Shown here in pieces: positions 7,878 through 15,698 of a stretch of DNA of 19,346 nt; position 1 is the first letter of the stretch; every line of letters starts with the position of its first letter. Source of the stretch: CAZJHD01 sp964545855. Lineage in GTDB: Bacteria > Planctomycetota > UBA1135 > JACQFD01. Location: contig CAZJHD010000079.1 of the NCBI GenBank assembly GCA_964545855.1, positions 1 to 19,346 of the forward strand, read 5' to 3'. The notes under the pieces are model-generated. The model searched no databases and was not told the DNA's origin. It worked only from the letters and a program-made list of their open reading frames with translations. Position numbers and translations under genes: made by a program.

Positions 7878-8807
7878 ATGCCGATCGACCGGCGCCAGTT
7901 CCTCCATCTCTCCGCCGCGGCGGTGGCCGCGCGCTGGATCCAGGACGCGCCCGCGAGCCGGCCGGCGGCGCTGCCCGCGGTCGCCCTCGGCAAGACCGGC
8001 CGCGTCGTTCCACGTCTCGGTCTCGGGTGCTACCCGATCTGCCAGCTCCCGAAGGAGCGCGAGGCGGTCGACGTCCTGCGCCACGCCTTCGCGCAGGGGA
8101 TCCGCTACCTGGACACGGCGCCCTCCTACGGCGCCGGCGCGTCGGAGACGCGGATCGGCCTCGCGCTCGACGGCTTCGACCGCAAGGAATTCTTCCTCGC
8201 GACGAAGACCCTCGAGCGGCGGGCCGACGGCGCGCGCCGGGAGCTGGAGCAGTCGCTGAAGCGTCTCCGCGTCGACTTCGTCGACTCGGTGCAGGTGCAC
8301 GAGGTGCACGACGACGTGGAGACGGTCTTCGCGAAGGGCTCGGTGCTGGAGGGGCTCGCGAAGGCGCGCGAGGAGGGACTCGTGCGGTGGATCGGCGTCA
8401 CCGGACACCGCGACCCGAAGTGGGTGCTCGCGGCGCTCGAGCGACACGAGTTCGCGACGGCCCTCGTGCCCGTGAACCCGATCGACCTGCAGCTCCACTC
8501 CTTCGTGAAGGAGCTCCTGCCGAAGGCGCGCGCGCGCGGAGTCGCCGTGATCGCGATGAAGATCTTCGCCGCCGGAGCGCTCGTCGCCGAGGGGCGCGTC
8601 ACGGCGCGGGAGTGCCTCGATTGGGCCTTCGCGCAGAAGGACGCCACGGTGCTCGTGCCCGGCTGCAGGACCATCGCCGAAGTGGACGAGGCCCTCGCCG
8701 CGGCGCGCGCGCCCGAGAGTCCGTCGGCCGTGCGGCTCGCGGAGATCGAGAGGAAGGTCGGCACGCACGGCGGCAAGTCGACGGAGTGGTACAAGGACCC
8801 GCCGTGA
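7878..8807 (+). CDS. Tat-exported aldo/keto reductase, 309 aa
   Basis: NAD(P)H-dependent oxidoreductase of the aldo/keto reductase superfamily. The N-terminus carries a twin-arginine signal (DRRQFLHLSAAAVAA, residues 4-18), which supports the ATG at 7878 over an in-frame GTG at 7863. The catalytic tetrad is visible: Asp79 and Tyr84 in LDTAPSYGAG, Lys110 in LATK, and His141 in VQVHEVH. The C-terminal part has a VPGCRTIAEVDEAL segment matching the usual cofactor-binding end of the barrel. Length is typical for the Tat-signal AKRs common in planctomycetes. The substrate cannot be told from sequence; a carbonyl or sugar-type substrate in the cell envelope is possible. It is transcribed away from the sigma/kinase operon with 62 bases between start codons, and 75 bases upstream of the ABC operon, which seems to have its own promoter. 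Confidence 0.9.
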   Translation: MPIDRRQFLHLSAAAVAARWIQDAPASRPAALPAVALGKTGRVVPRLGLGCYPICQLPKEREAVDVLRHAFAQGIRYLDTAPSYGAGASETRIGLALDGFDRKEFFLATKTLERRADGARRELEQSLKRLRVDFVDSVQVHEVHDDVETVFAKGSVLEGLAKAREEGLVRWIGVTGHRDPKWVLAALERHEFATALVPVNPIDLQLHSFVKELLPKARARGVAVIAMKIFAAGALVAEGRVTARECLDWAFAQKDATVLVPGCRTIAEVDEALAAARAPESPSAVRLAEIERKVGTHGGKSTEWYKDPP

Positions 8808-8866
8808 TCGCGAGGGCGCCGGATCGGAGAGCGCGCGAGGCCCGGATGACTTCGCCCACGGGCGGC

Positions 8867-8872
8867 TAGGAT
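8867..8872 (+). promoter_or_regulatory. Possible -10 element of the ABC operon
   Basis: TAGGAT lies 10 bases before the ATG at 8883, with a poor -35 candidate (ATGACT, 8846-8851) 15 bases upstream. A GGGCGG (8860-8865) and CCGCCC (8876-8881) dyad brackets it, which could be an operator but may be chance in such GC-rich DNA. There is no Shine-Dalgarno before the ATG, so a near-leaderless transcript is plausible. Confidence 0.3.
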
Positions 8873-8882
8873 TGCCCGCCCC

Positions 8883-9617
8883 ATGATCCACGTCGAGAAC
8901 GTGAGCAAGCGCTACGGCGAGACCCTCGCCGTCGACCGGGTGTCCTTCGACGTGAACGTCGGAGAGATCGTCGGTTTCCTCGGGCCGAACGGCGCCGGCA
9001 AGTCGACGGTCCTGAAGATGATCTCCACCTGGCTGCCGCCCGACTCGGGCCGCATCCTGGTCTCCGGCCACGACGTCGAGAAGGATCCCCTCTCCGTCCG
9101 CCGCGCCCTCGGCTACCTGCCGGAGCACAACGCGCTCTACGACGGGATGCGCGTCGACCGATTCCTCTCCTTCGTGGGCCGTGCCCGCGGCCTCGGCGGC
9201 GCGCGCCTCGCCGAGCGCACCGACTGGGCCGTCGGCGCCTGCTCGCTGCAGGCGGTCCTCGGGAAGCGCGTCCACCAGTGCTCGAAGGGCTACCGCCAGC
9301 GCATCGGCGTCGCGGCGGCGCTCCTGCACGACCCGCCGGTGATCGTCCTCGACGAGCCGACCCACGGCCTCGATCCGCTGCAGGTCGTCGCCTTCCGCGA
9401 CTTCCTCCGCGCGCTGCGCCCCGGCCGCGCGATCCTCTTCAGCAGCCACATCCTGAGCGAGGTGACGGCCATCTCGGAGCGCCTGCTGGTGATCCAGCAC
9501 GGCCGGCTCCTCGCCGACGCACCGGTCTCGGAGATGCAGGAGCGCGCGAAGAAGGAGCAGCAGACCCTCGAGGAGACGATCCTCCAGATCGTGAAGGCGA
9601 AGGGAGCCGCCGCATGA
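8883..9617 (+). CDS. ABC transporter ATP-binding protein, GldA-like, 244 aa
   Basis: Cytoplasmic ATPase of an ABC-2 type transporter. All nucleotide-binding motifs are present: Walker A GPNGAGKST (34-42), signature CSKGYRQR (133-140), Walker B VIVLDEP (153-159), and the switch His in SSH (189). The family signature is usually LSKGYRQR, so Leu is replaced by Cys. YLPEHN follows the region where a Q-loop normally sits, as in gliding-motility type ATPases (GldA), with Glu in place of Gln. The C-terminal tail is helical and charged. It partners the permease that starts inside its last codons (ATGA overlap) and the GldG-like and DUF4340-like proteins downstream. The exported substrate is unknown; the Gld name reflects similarity and does not show gliding. 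Confidence 0.93.
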   Translation: MIHVENVSKRYGETLAVDRVSFDVNVGEIVGFLGPNGAGKSTVLKMISTWLPPDSGRILVSGHDVEKDPLSVRRALGYLPEHNALYDGMRVDRFLSFVGRARGLGGARLAERTDWAVGACSLQAVLGKRVHQCSKGYRQRIGVAAALLHDPPVIVLDEPTHGLDPLQVVAFRDFLRALRPGRAILFSSHILSEVTAISERLLVIQHGRLLADAPVSEMQERAKKEQQTLEETILQIVKAKGAAA

Positions 9618-10402
9618 GCGCGTCCGCCCCCGCATCCGCCCCGGTCCCCGCGCCCTCGCGCCTCGGCTGGCTCGGCGGCGTGCGCCTCGTCGCGGGCCGC
9701 GAGGTGTCGGCCTACTTCGACTCGAGCATCGCCTACGTCTACACGATCGCCTTCGTGGTGCTCGCGAACTCGATCTTCATGAACGAGTTCTTCCTCACGG
9801 GCACCGTCGACATGGGCGGCTACTTCGAGACGCTGCCGCTGCTGCTGGCCTTCTTCCTGCCGGCCGTGACGATGCGTCTCTGGGCCGAGGAGCGGCGCCA
9901 GCGCACGATCGAGCTCCTCCTCACGCTGCCCATCACGACGCTGCAGGCGGTGCTCGGGAAGTACGTCGCGGCCCTCGCTCTCTACGGGCTCTTCCTCCTG
10001 GGGTCGATCCCCATCGTCGTGATGCTCTTCGTCCTCGGCGACCCCGACGGCGGGCGCATCGTCGGCGGCTACCTCGGACTCCTCTTCCTCGGCGCGCAGT
10101 TCCTCGCCATCGGCCTGCTGCTGTCGGCGCTCTCGGGAGACCAGATCGTCGCCTTCGTGACCAGCACCGTCGCCGCCTTCGTGCTGGTGCTCCTCGGGAA
10201 CGACAGGGTAGTGGCCGTGCTCGACGGGATCGCTCCAGCCCTCGGCGTCGGCACGATCCTCTACGACACGGTCTCGATCGCGCCCCACTACGAGGCCTTC
10301 GTGCGCGGCGTGGTGACGCTCCCGGCCCTCGTCTACTTCGGAGGCATCGCGGTCGTGTGTCTCTGGCTCGACGCGCGCGTCCTGGAGAGGACGCGGGCCT
10401 GA
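9614..10402 (+). CDS. ABC-2 type permease, GldF-like, 262 aa
   Basis: Inner-membrane subunit of the transporter. After a Pro/Ala-rich cytoplasmic start, about six hydrophobic segments can be seen: 38-56, 73-89, 116-140, 152-172, 178-195 and 235-252. Between the second and third is the family-typical MRLWAEERRQRTIELLLTLP loop (87-106), which in ABC-2 permeases contacts the ATPase. The start is the ATG overlapping the upstream stop, with GGGAG at 9602-9606 as a ribosome site inside the ATPase gene. The length matches GldF/ABC-2 permeases. A single permease gene implies a homodimer with two copies of the ATPase. The GldG-like gene begins 34 bases downstream. Confidence 0.92.
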   Translation: MSASAPASAPVPAPSRLGWLGGVRLVAGREVSAYFDSSIAYVYTIAFVVLANSIFMNEFFLTGTVDMGGYFETLPLLLAFFLPAVTMRLWAEERRQRTIELLLTLPITTLQAVLGKYVAALALYGLFLLGSIPIVVMLFVLGDPDGGRIVGGYLGLLFLGAQFLAIGLLLSALSGDQIVAFVTSTVAAFVLVLLGNDRVVAVLDGIAPALGVGTILYDTVSIAPHYEAFVRGVVTLPALVYFGGIAVVCLWLDARVLERTRA

Positions 10403-10436
10403 TGCGCGCCGCGCGACGACTCCGCCGAGCCCGCCG

Positions 10437-13400
10437 ATGAAGCTCGCGAGCGCGCTCGCGGTCTCGCTGGCGGCCGCACTCTCGCTCGCGACGGCCGGTC
10501 TCGCCGTCCGCGTCGCGCGGCACGTGCCCGGCGCGCGCCTCGAGCTCGGCCGCGCGCGGCTCACGCGCCTCACGGGCGCGACGCTCCGCCGGCTCGACTC
10601 GCTCCAGGACAGCGTCTTCCTCACCTACTTCGTGAGCGACCGCTCGCGCATGCCGTCGCACCTGCGGCACGTGGAGAGCAGCGTCACGGACCTGCTGGAG
10701 GCGCTGCGCGCCGCGTCGCGCGGCAAGGTCGACTTCCAGATCGTCGACCCCGACACCGATCCCGACCTCGTGAAGTACGCCGCGCGCCGCGGCGTGGCGC
10801 CGTTCCGGGCGCGGAGCGTCGAGCGCGATGCCTGGAGCGAGCAGACCGTCTGGTCGACCCTCACGATCTCCTTCGGCCCGCGCCGCGACGTCGCGATCAA
10901 CGGCATCGGACCCGAGCACCTGGAGCGGCTCCAGGGCCTCGTCGTCGAGAACCTCGACGCCATGGAGAGCCCTCGGAAGCCCGTGATCGCGATCGCGGCG
11001 CCGGAGACGGGCTACCAGGTCCTGCGCTCCGCGCTCACAGGCGTCGACCGCCCCGACAAGAAGGAGGCCGACGTCGTGCGCGCCAGCCTCTCGGGGCGCG
11101 TCTCGATCCCGCCGGAGGCCGACGTCCTGTTCTGGATGGACCCGGGGCCCGTCGGCGAGGAGCAGCTCCGCGCGCTCGATCACTGGATCGCGCGCGGCCG
11201 CTCCGTCGTGATCGCCGGGAGCTCCCGCCGCGTGGAGCTGACGACGGTGGAGGGCCGACCCGCCGCCGTCTTCCGCGCCAGCGACTACGGCGCCGAGGAT
11301 CTCTTCGCCCACTTCGGGCTCCGGGCCGTTCCGGGCGTCGTCCTCGACGAGCGCAGCGAGACGATCGCCGGCCCGGCGGGCGCGAGCCCGGGCGAGGGTG
11401 CGCCGGCGCCCTTCGCCGTGCGCTGCATCGCCCTCGACCAGGACTGGCGCACGCTGCGGGGCCAGCCCAACGGCAACCTCCTCTTCGTCGCGCCGACGCC
11501 GATGACGCTCGACGGCGAGGCGCTCGCCGCGCGCGGACTCGCGGGCGACGTCCTCGCGACGAGCTCCGACAAGACGTGGATCCAGGAGGTCGCGCCCGGA
11601 ACGCCCGTCGCCCTGGCGGATCTCGCGCGCGACCGCGGCGAGCCCGTGGCGAAGCAGCCGCTCGTCGTGCGCGTCCACCCGCGCGATCCCTGGCGCGGCT
11701 CCGTCTACTTCTTCGCGTCGTCGAGCCCGTTCCAGGACGGCCTCTACGACCGCGAAGCCGTCGCCCATCCGCGTCTCCTGCGCACGCTCCTCGAAAACAC
11801 GACGTCCGTCGACCGGCTCGTGATCCACCGCGCGGGCGTGATCGAGTCGGAGCCGATCCCGCCGCTCGGCCCCGCCGAACGCCTCCTCTGGCGCGGGCTC
11901 GCGGTCTTCCTGCTGCCGGCGCTGCTCGTGGCCCTCGCCCTCGCGCGCGGCGCCTTCGCCGGCGGGCGCGCGGCGCGCGAGGACCGCATCCCGCTCGCCG
12001 GATGGATGCTCGCCGGCGCCGTCCTCGCGATCCTCGCCGCTGCCGTCGTGGCGCGCGGCGCCGCGACGATCCGCGTGAACGCCGATCTCTCCGAGGAGGG
12101 AGCGAGCTCCCTCGCCCCCGAGACCCGCGCGATCGCCGCGCGGGCGACGGGCGCCGGCGCCGTGGAGGCGGAGCTCCTCTTCTCTCGCGCGGAGAAGCTC
12201 TCGCCCGCGATGCGCCCCTGGGCGAAGGCGATCCTCGATCGGCTCGCCGGCCTCCGATCCGCCGGCGCCGATCTCGTGATCCGCCGCACCGACCCCGACG
12301 ATCTCGGCGACGCACGTCGCGCCGCGCTCGAGGCCCTGGGCGTCACGCCGTTCCAGGTCGCGACGCAGGACGAGGAGGTGACGACCGTGCGGACGGTGCA
12401 CGCCTCGCTGCGTCTCTCGGCCCGCGGGCGCACCGAGGTGCTGCGCTTCCGCGACGCGTCGTCCATGGAGGCGCTCGAGTTCCGCCTCGCCTTCGCGCTC
12501 TGGCGTCTCGAGACGGGGAAGCGCCCCGTCGTCGTCTTCGCTTCCGACGTGCCGAGGCCGTCGCCGGCGGAGGCCTACGACGACTTCCAGGCGGGATTGA
12601 CGGCGCCCTCCGGCACCGACGTCTACGCCGTCGCGCGGCGCGTGCTCGAGAGCCTCGACTTCGCGCCGGTGCACGTGAACCCGCGGGAGCCTCGTTTCCC
12701 GGAGAGCCCCGATCTCGTCGTGTGGATCCAACCGCGGCGCGACGTCTCGAAGACCTACGACTGGCTCGCGCGCCACCTCTACCAGGGCGGAAGCGCCATC
12801 CTCGCCGCGCAGCACTACAACGTGCAGGCGCGGCAGTACCGCGGCCGCGGCTTCGACGTCGTCTATTGGCCGCAGCCGCAGTTCAACGACGTCAACCACC
12901 TCTACCTCCCGGATCTGGGGATCCTGCTCGACCCCGAGGTGCTCTTCGACGACGTGAAGACGAAGATGGCGGCGCAGACGCAGGTGAACCGCATCGGGCC
13001 GCGTCCGGAGATCGACATGCAGACCTCCGCGCTGCCCTTCGTCGTGCGCGCCGTGGCGGCGCACTTCGCGCCCGACTCGACGGTGACGCGCGGGCTCGGA
13101 GACCAGGCCTTCGTCTGGTCGAGCTTCTGGAGCCTCGACGCGGCGAAGCTCGCGTCCCTCGGCCTCCGCGTCACGCCGCTCATCACGACGTCGGCGCGTA
13201 CGTGGTCCTATCCGTGGAAGGGCGGCTGGATCCCGCCGGAGCTGCTGGAGGGTGCGCCCAAGGGAGAGGACGGCGCTCCGCAGTGGCGCGGGAAGCTCCC
13301 GCTCGTCGTCCTCGTCGAGGGGCAGTTCCCCTGGCCGCCGGCGCCGATCCAGCTGAAGCAGGGCGGAATGATCGGCCCCGACGGCGCCGAGCTGCCGCCC

Positions 13401-13760
13401 CCCGAGCCGCCGCCGGAGTCGCGCCCCGACCGCGCCGCGTCGCCCGGCAAGGCGCTGCTCCTCGCCTGCTCCGAGATGTGGAAGAACCACCGCATCTTCG
13501 ACGCGGAGTTCCGCGCCGATCACCTGCTCGTGAACTCCGTCGCCACGATGGCGCTCCCGCCGGATCTCGCCGCCGTGGCGGCGAAGCGGCCCGTGTCGCG
13601 GGGTTTCGACTTCGTGGAGCCGGTCGAGCGCCAGCGCTGGCGCGCCGCCGTGCTGGGCGGGTTCCCGGCGCTGATCCTCCTCTTCGGCGCCGTGCGCTGG
13701 ATCGTTCGGCGCGCGCCGCCGCGTCGCGCCGCCGCGCCCGACGGGGAGAGAGCCGCGTGA
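10437..13760 (+). CDS. GldG-like ABC auxiliary protein, tandem duplication, 1107 aa
   Basis: Extracytoplasmic auxiliary component of the Gld-type transporter (ABC_transp_aux fold). Four hydrophobic segments, at 5-24, 485-504, 521-540 and 1069-1090, frame two large soluble domains, giving TM-domain-TM-TM-domain-TM. The two halves align. VDPDTDPDLVKYAARRGVAPF (103-123) matches TDPDDLGDARRAALEALGVTPF (618-639). ADVLFWMDPGPVGEEQLRAL (228-247) matches PDLVVWIQPRRDVSKTYDWL (758-777). LFAHFGLRAVPGVVLDE (289-305) matches LLPDLGILLDPEVLFDD region residues (about 823-839). Ordinary GldG proteins have one such unit of roughly 450-600 residues. The second domain is longer, with a Pro-rich insert (986-997). 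The ATG at 10437 gives a good signal anchor though no Shine-Dalgarno is evident. Its stop overlaps the next start. Confidence 0.87.
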   Translation: MKLASALAVSLAAALSLATAGLAVRVARHVPGARLELGRARLTRLTGATLRRLDSLQDSVFLTYFVSDRSRMPSHLRHVESSVTDLLEALRAASRGKVDFQIVDPDTDPDLVKYAARRGVAPFRARSVERDAWSEQTVWSTLTISFGPRRDVAINGIGPEHLERLQGLVVENLDAMESPRKPVIAIAAPETGYQVLRSALTGVDRPDKKEADVVRASLSGRVSIPPEADVLFWMDPGPVGEEQLRALDHWIARGRSVVIAGSSRRVELTTVEGRPAAVFRASDYGAEDLFAHFGLRAVPGVVLDERSETIAGPAGASPGEGAPAPFAVRCIALDQDWRTLRGQPNGNLLFVAPTPMTLDGEALAARGLAGDVLATSSDKTWIQEVAPGTPVALADLARDRGEPVAKQPLVVRVHPRDPWRGSVYFFASSSPFQDGLYDREAVAHPRLLRTLLENTTSVDRLVIHRAGVIESEPIPPLGPAERLLWRGLAVFLLPALLVALALARGAFAGGRAAREDRIPLAGWMLAGAVLAILAAAVVARGAATIRVNADLSEEGASSLAPETRAIAARATGAGAVEAELLFSRAEKLSPAMRPWAKAILDRLAGLRSAGADLVIRRTDPDDLGDARRAALEALGVTPFQVATQDEEVTTVRTVHASLRLSARGRTEVLRFRDASSMEALEFRLAFALWRLETGKRPVVVFASDVPRPSPAEAYDDFQAGLTAPSGTDVYAVARRVLESLDFAPVHVNPREPRFPESPDLVVWIQPRRDVSKTYDWLARHLYQGGSAILAAQHYNVQARQYRGRGFDVVYWPQPQFNDVNHLYLPDLGILLDPEVLFDDVKTKMAAQTQVNRIGPRPEIDMQTSALPFVVRAVAAHFAPDSTVTRGLGDQAFVWSSFWSLDAAKLASLGLRVTPLITTSARTWSYPWKGGWIPPELLEGAPKGEDGAPQWRGKLPLVVLVEGQFPWPPAPIQLKQGGMIGPDGAELPPPEPPPESRPDRAASPGKALLLACSEMWKNHRIFDAEFRADHLLVNSVATMALPPDLAAVAAKRPVSRGFDFVEPVERQRWRAAVLGGFPALILLFGAVRWIVRRAPPRRAAAPDGERAA

Positions 13761-14848
13761 GCCTCGCGAAGCCGCTCTTCGTCCTCGTGATCGTCGCCGG
13801 AGGACTCGCCATCGCCGATGGCGTTCTCTCGCGCGCGGCCTCCGAGACCCGCGCCGCGAGCTCGCGCGTTCGCCGGCTCGTGCCCCCCGAGAAGCGCGAG
13901 GTGGCCCTCGTGGCGGCCGTCGAGGTGTCGGACACGGCGCGCGGCACGAAGCACCTCTACGGTCGAACCGACGGGATCTGGCGCTGCCTCACCTACCGGA
14001 GCGCCGTCGCGAACGGCTCGCAGGTGGAGAGCGTCCTGAAGAAGCTCTTCGAGGGCGAGGGCATCGTGAAGAGCAAGGACCCGGCGCAGTCGGCCACCTA
14101 CGGTCTCGCGCCGCCGTCGTTGATCCGGCTCGTGCTGCACGGCGCGAACGCCGTCGCGACACCCGCCGGCGATCCGATCTTCCAGTTCGAAGTGGGCGAC
14201 CCGGCGCCGGCCGTGAACGGCTGCTACGTGCGGATCGCCGGCGCGAAGGAGATCTGGGCCATCGACCTGAACCTGCGCGAGGAGCTCGCGCCGCCCGGCC
14301 TCGGCGCGCTCCCGCCGATGCTCGATCTGCAGGCGGTGCCGCTCGCGTGGCCCGGCATGCAGAAGGGGATCGCGAAGCTCGTCGTCGAGGTCGGAGGCGT
14401 GCCGCCCTTCGAGCTCGAGGGGCGGCGTCGCGAGATCTCGCCCGACGAGATGCGCCAGGGGAAGTCGCCCTGGGAGTGGTTCGTCGTGCGTCCCGGAGGC
14501 GAGGCCGTCGCCGAGCAGGACCTTGCCATGGCGTACCTGTCCTTCTTCCTGCGCGCGCCCTGCGCCGACGTCGTCGACACGTCCGACACCTCGACGCACG
14601 CCGCCCTCGGCCTCGATCGCCCGCGCGCGCGCGTCACCGTGCATCCCCACGAGGGCGAGCCCCTCGTCATCACCTTCGGCGGCGGCACGGCTGCCGGAGC
14701 GATCCCGGTCTTCGATCCCTTCAGCAGGACGGTGCGCGCCCTCGCCGCACCGCTCCTCCCGCTCGCGGCGCCCGCCGCGGAGCAGCTCCTCCCGGGCGCT
14801 CCGGGGAACGCCTGGGAGGCAGTGTTGAAGCAGATGCAGGGGAGGTAG
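13757..14848 (+). CDS. DUF4340-like membrane-anchored protein, 363 aa
   Basis: Predicted envelope protein of the DUF4340 type that commonly follows GldG-like genes. The GTG at 13757 overlaps the preceding stop (GTGA) and has GGGGAGAG (13743-13750) as ribosome site inside the upstream gene. One N-terminal hydrophobic segment (residues 4-20) anchors a soluble domain. Features fitting the family are the paired beta-rich modules (for example YLSFFLRAPCADVVDTS and ALGLDRPRARVTVHPHEG), where the L-G-L-x-x-P-x-x-x-V-x-V pattern recurs as YGLAPPSLIRLVLHG near residue 115. Family assignment rests on this pattern and the gene order, so it is moderately sure. Its role in the exporter is unknown; an extracytoplasmic partner of the GldG-like protein is the natural guess. 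Confidence 0.75.
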   Translation: MSLAKPLFVLVIVAGGLAIADGVLSRAASETRAASSRVRRLVPPEKREVALVAAVEVSDTARGTKHLYGRTDGIWRCLTYRSAVANGSQVESVLKKLFEGEGIVKSKDPAQSATYGLAPPSLIRLVLHGANAVATPAGDPIFQFEVGDPAPAVNGCYVRIAGAKEIWAIDLNLREELAPPGLGALPPMLDLQAVPLAWPGMQKGIAKLVVEVGGVPPFELEGRRREISPDEMRQGKSPWEWFVVRPGGEAVAEQDLAMAYLSFFLRAPCADVVDTSDTSTHAALGLDRPRARVTVHPHEGEPLVITFGGGTAAGAIPVFDPFSRTVRALAAPLLPLAAPAAEQLLPGAPGNAWEAVLKQMQGR

Positions 14849-14885
14849 GGGGGCGGAACGCGCGACGAGCGGCTAGCGCGACAGC

Positions 14886-14919
14886 GTGGGACCGTGGTAC
14901 CAAGGTAGCAATGTCCCAC
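14886..14919 (+). promoter_or_regulatory. Dyad and direct repeats over the start of the RHH-like gene
   Basis: A perfect 7-bp inverted repeat, GTGGGAC (14886-14892) and GTCCCAC (14913-14919), encloses the ribosome site (AAGG, 14902-14905) and the ATG at 14911. Inside it is the palindrome TGGTACCA (14895-14902) followed at once by AGGTAGCA (14903-14910), which repeats six of its eight bases in the same direction. As RNA this could fold to hide the start; as DNA it could be an operator for a ribbon-helix-helix dimer. Confidence 0.4.
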
Positions 14920-15249
14920 CCGCCCTCCGGCTCCGCGCCGCGCATCCCCGTCGACCGGGTGCAGCTCGGCGTCCGCATCGAGAAGCGTCTCGTGAAGGTG
15001 CTGAAGGCCCTCGCCGAGTACCACGACATCACGTTGGGCGATCTGCTGGAGGGCATCTGCCTCCACGCCTTCGAGGGCAAAGCACCCTTCGGCCCCGAGT
15101 CGACGGCGCGCATCGCCGACCTGAAGCGGATCTACGGCCTCGACCTCGACGCCTCGGCGAGCCACCGGCTCGTGGAGAGGGCGAAGGCCGAGTCGGCGCG
15201 CCGGACCGGCGCGCGCGCGGCGTCGAAGCCGCGGGCGAAGGGGAGATGA
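14911..15249 (+). CDS. Ribbon-helix-helix-like small protein, 112 aa
   Basis: A short, basic protein with a likely ribbon-helix-helix core. The predicted strand is RVQLGVRI (16-23), followed by helix 1 EKRLVKVLKALAEYH (24-38) and helix 2 LGDLLEGICLHAFEG (42-56). A conserved-looking segment, STARIADLKRIYGLDLDASASH (64-85, given here by positions as a helix pair), comes next, and the tail is Lys/Arg-rich (RTGARAASKPRAKGR). The core resembles CopG/Arc-type fold proteins; the downstream D-L-x-x-x-Y-G-L-D-L block is shared, in my recollection, by a widespread uncharacterised family. The ATG at 14911 has AAGG as ribosome site. A dyad and direct repeats at the start suggest autoregulation. It overlaps the next gene by ATGA, so the two are probably made together. 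An antitoxin-like or regulatory role is a guess. Confidence 0.75.
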   Translation: MSHPPSGSAPRIPVDRVQLGVRIEKRLVKVLKALAEYHDITLGDLLEGICLHAFEGKAPFGPESTARIADLKRIYGLDLDASASHRLVERAKAESARRTGARAASKPRAKGR

Positions 15250-15698
15250 GCCGGCGCGTCGCGCGGGCCGCGCCGCCGCACGGAGACCTCCTGCGGCGAT
15301 TCGAGGCGGCGACGTTGCCGGCCGAGGAGATGACGCACGAGAACCACGTGCGCCTCGCGTGGCTGTTCGCGCGGAGAGATTCCTCGCCGCGCGCCGCCGT
15401 CGACCTCGCGGAGGCCCTTCGGCGCTACGTCTCCGCCGCCGGCGCCGAGGCGCGCTACCACGAGACCGTGACGCTCGCCTTCGCCTTCGAGGTGCGCCGC
15501 CGCGTGGCGGAGCAGCCGCGTGCCGGCGGCTGGCCCGCGTTCCGCGAGCGCAACGGCGACCTCTTCACGGGCGCGCGGAGCTGGCTGCGGCGTCTCTACG
15601 GGCACGATCCCTTCGCGAGCGCGCTCGCGCGCCGCGTCTTCGTGCTCCCGCGGGCGAAGGTTCCTACGATGCCGCGCATGCGGAGTCGATTCCGATGA
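15246..15698 (+). CDS. Conserved THxxH/YHET-motif protein, 150 aa
   Basis: Uncharacterised, mostly helical small soluble protein. Two motifs stand out: MTHENHVRLAW (29-39, His31 and His34) and RYHETVTLAF (70-79, His72, Glu73, Thr74). A GHDP motif (119-122, His120) lies near the C-terminus. From memory, proteins with a W/M-T-H-x-x-H-x-x-x-A-W start and Y-H-E-T-x-T centre are common in bacteria and have no assigned activity. The His/Glu set could form a metal or cofactor site, but this is inference. The ATG at 15246 overlaps the RHH stop and GAAGGGGAG lies just before it. Its own stop overlaps the lipoprotein start (ATGA). Two strict overlaps on either side indicate a tight transcription unit. 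Confidence 0.8.
   Translation: MSRRVARAAPPHGDLLRRFEAATLPAEEMTHENHVRLAWLFARRDSSPRAAVDLAEALRRYVSAAGAEARYHETVTLAFAFEVRRRVAEQPRAGGWPAFRERNGDLFTGARSWLRRLYGHDPFASALARRVFVLPRAKVPTMPRMRSRFR

Noticed and set aside
7184..7993. Upstream extension of the kinase frame to 7993
   Set aside because: That stretch is the sigma-factor gene read in another frame and is Arg/Pro/Gly-rich; the GTGA overlap at 7183 is the better start.
10402..10440. A 12-codon frame starting at the ATG that overlaps the permease stop
   Set aside because: It has no ribosome site beyond the overlap and stops at once; it is too short to support as a gene, although it might aid re-initiation at 10437.
9933..13523. Long minus-strand open frame (about 1200 codons) opposite the permease and GldG-like gene
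   Set aside because: Same kind of shadow; the plus strand shows membrane segments, repeats and overlapping starts.
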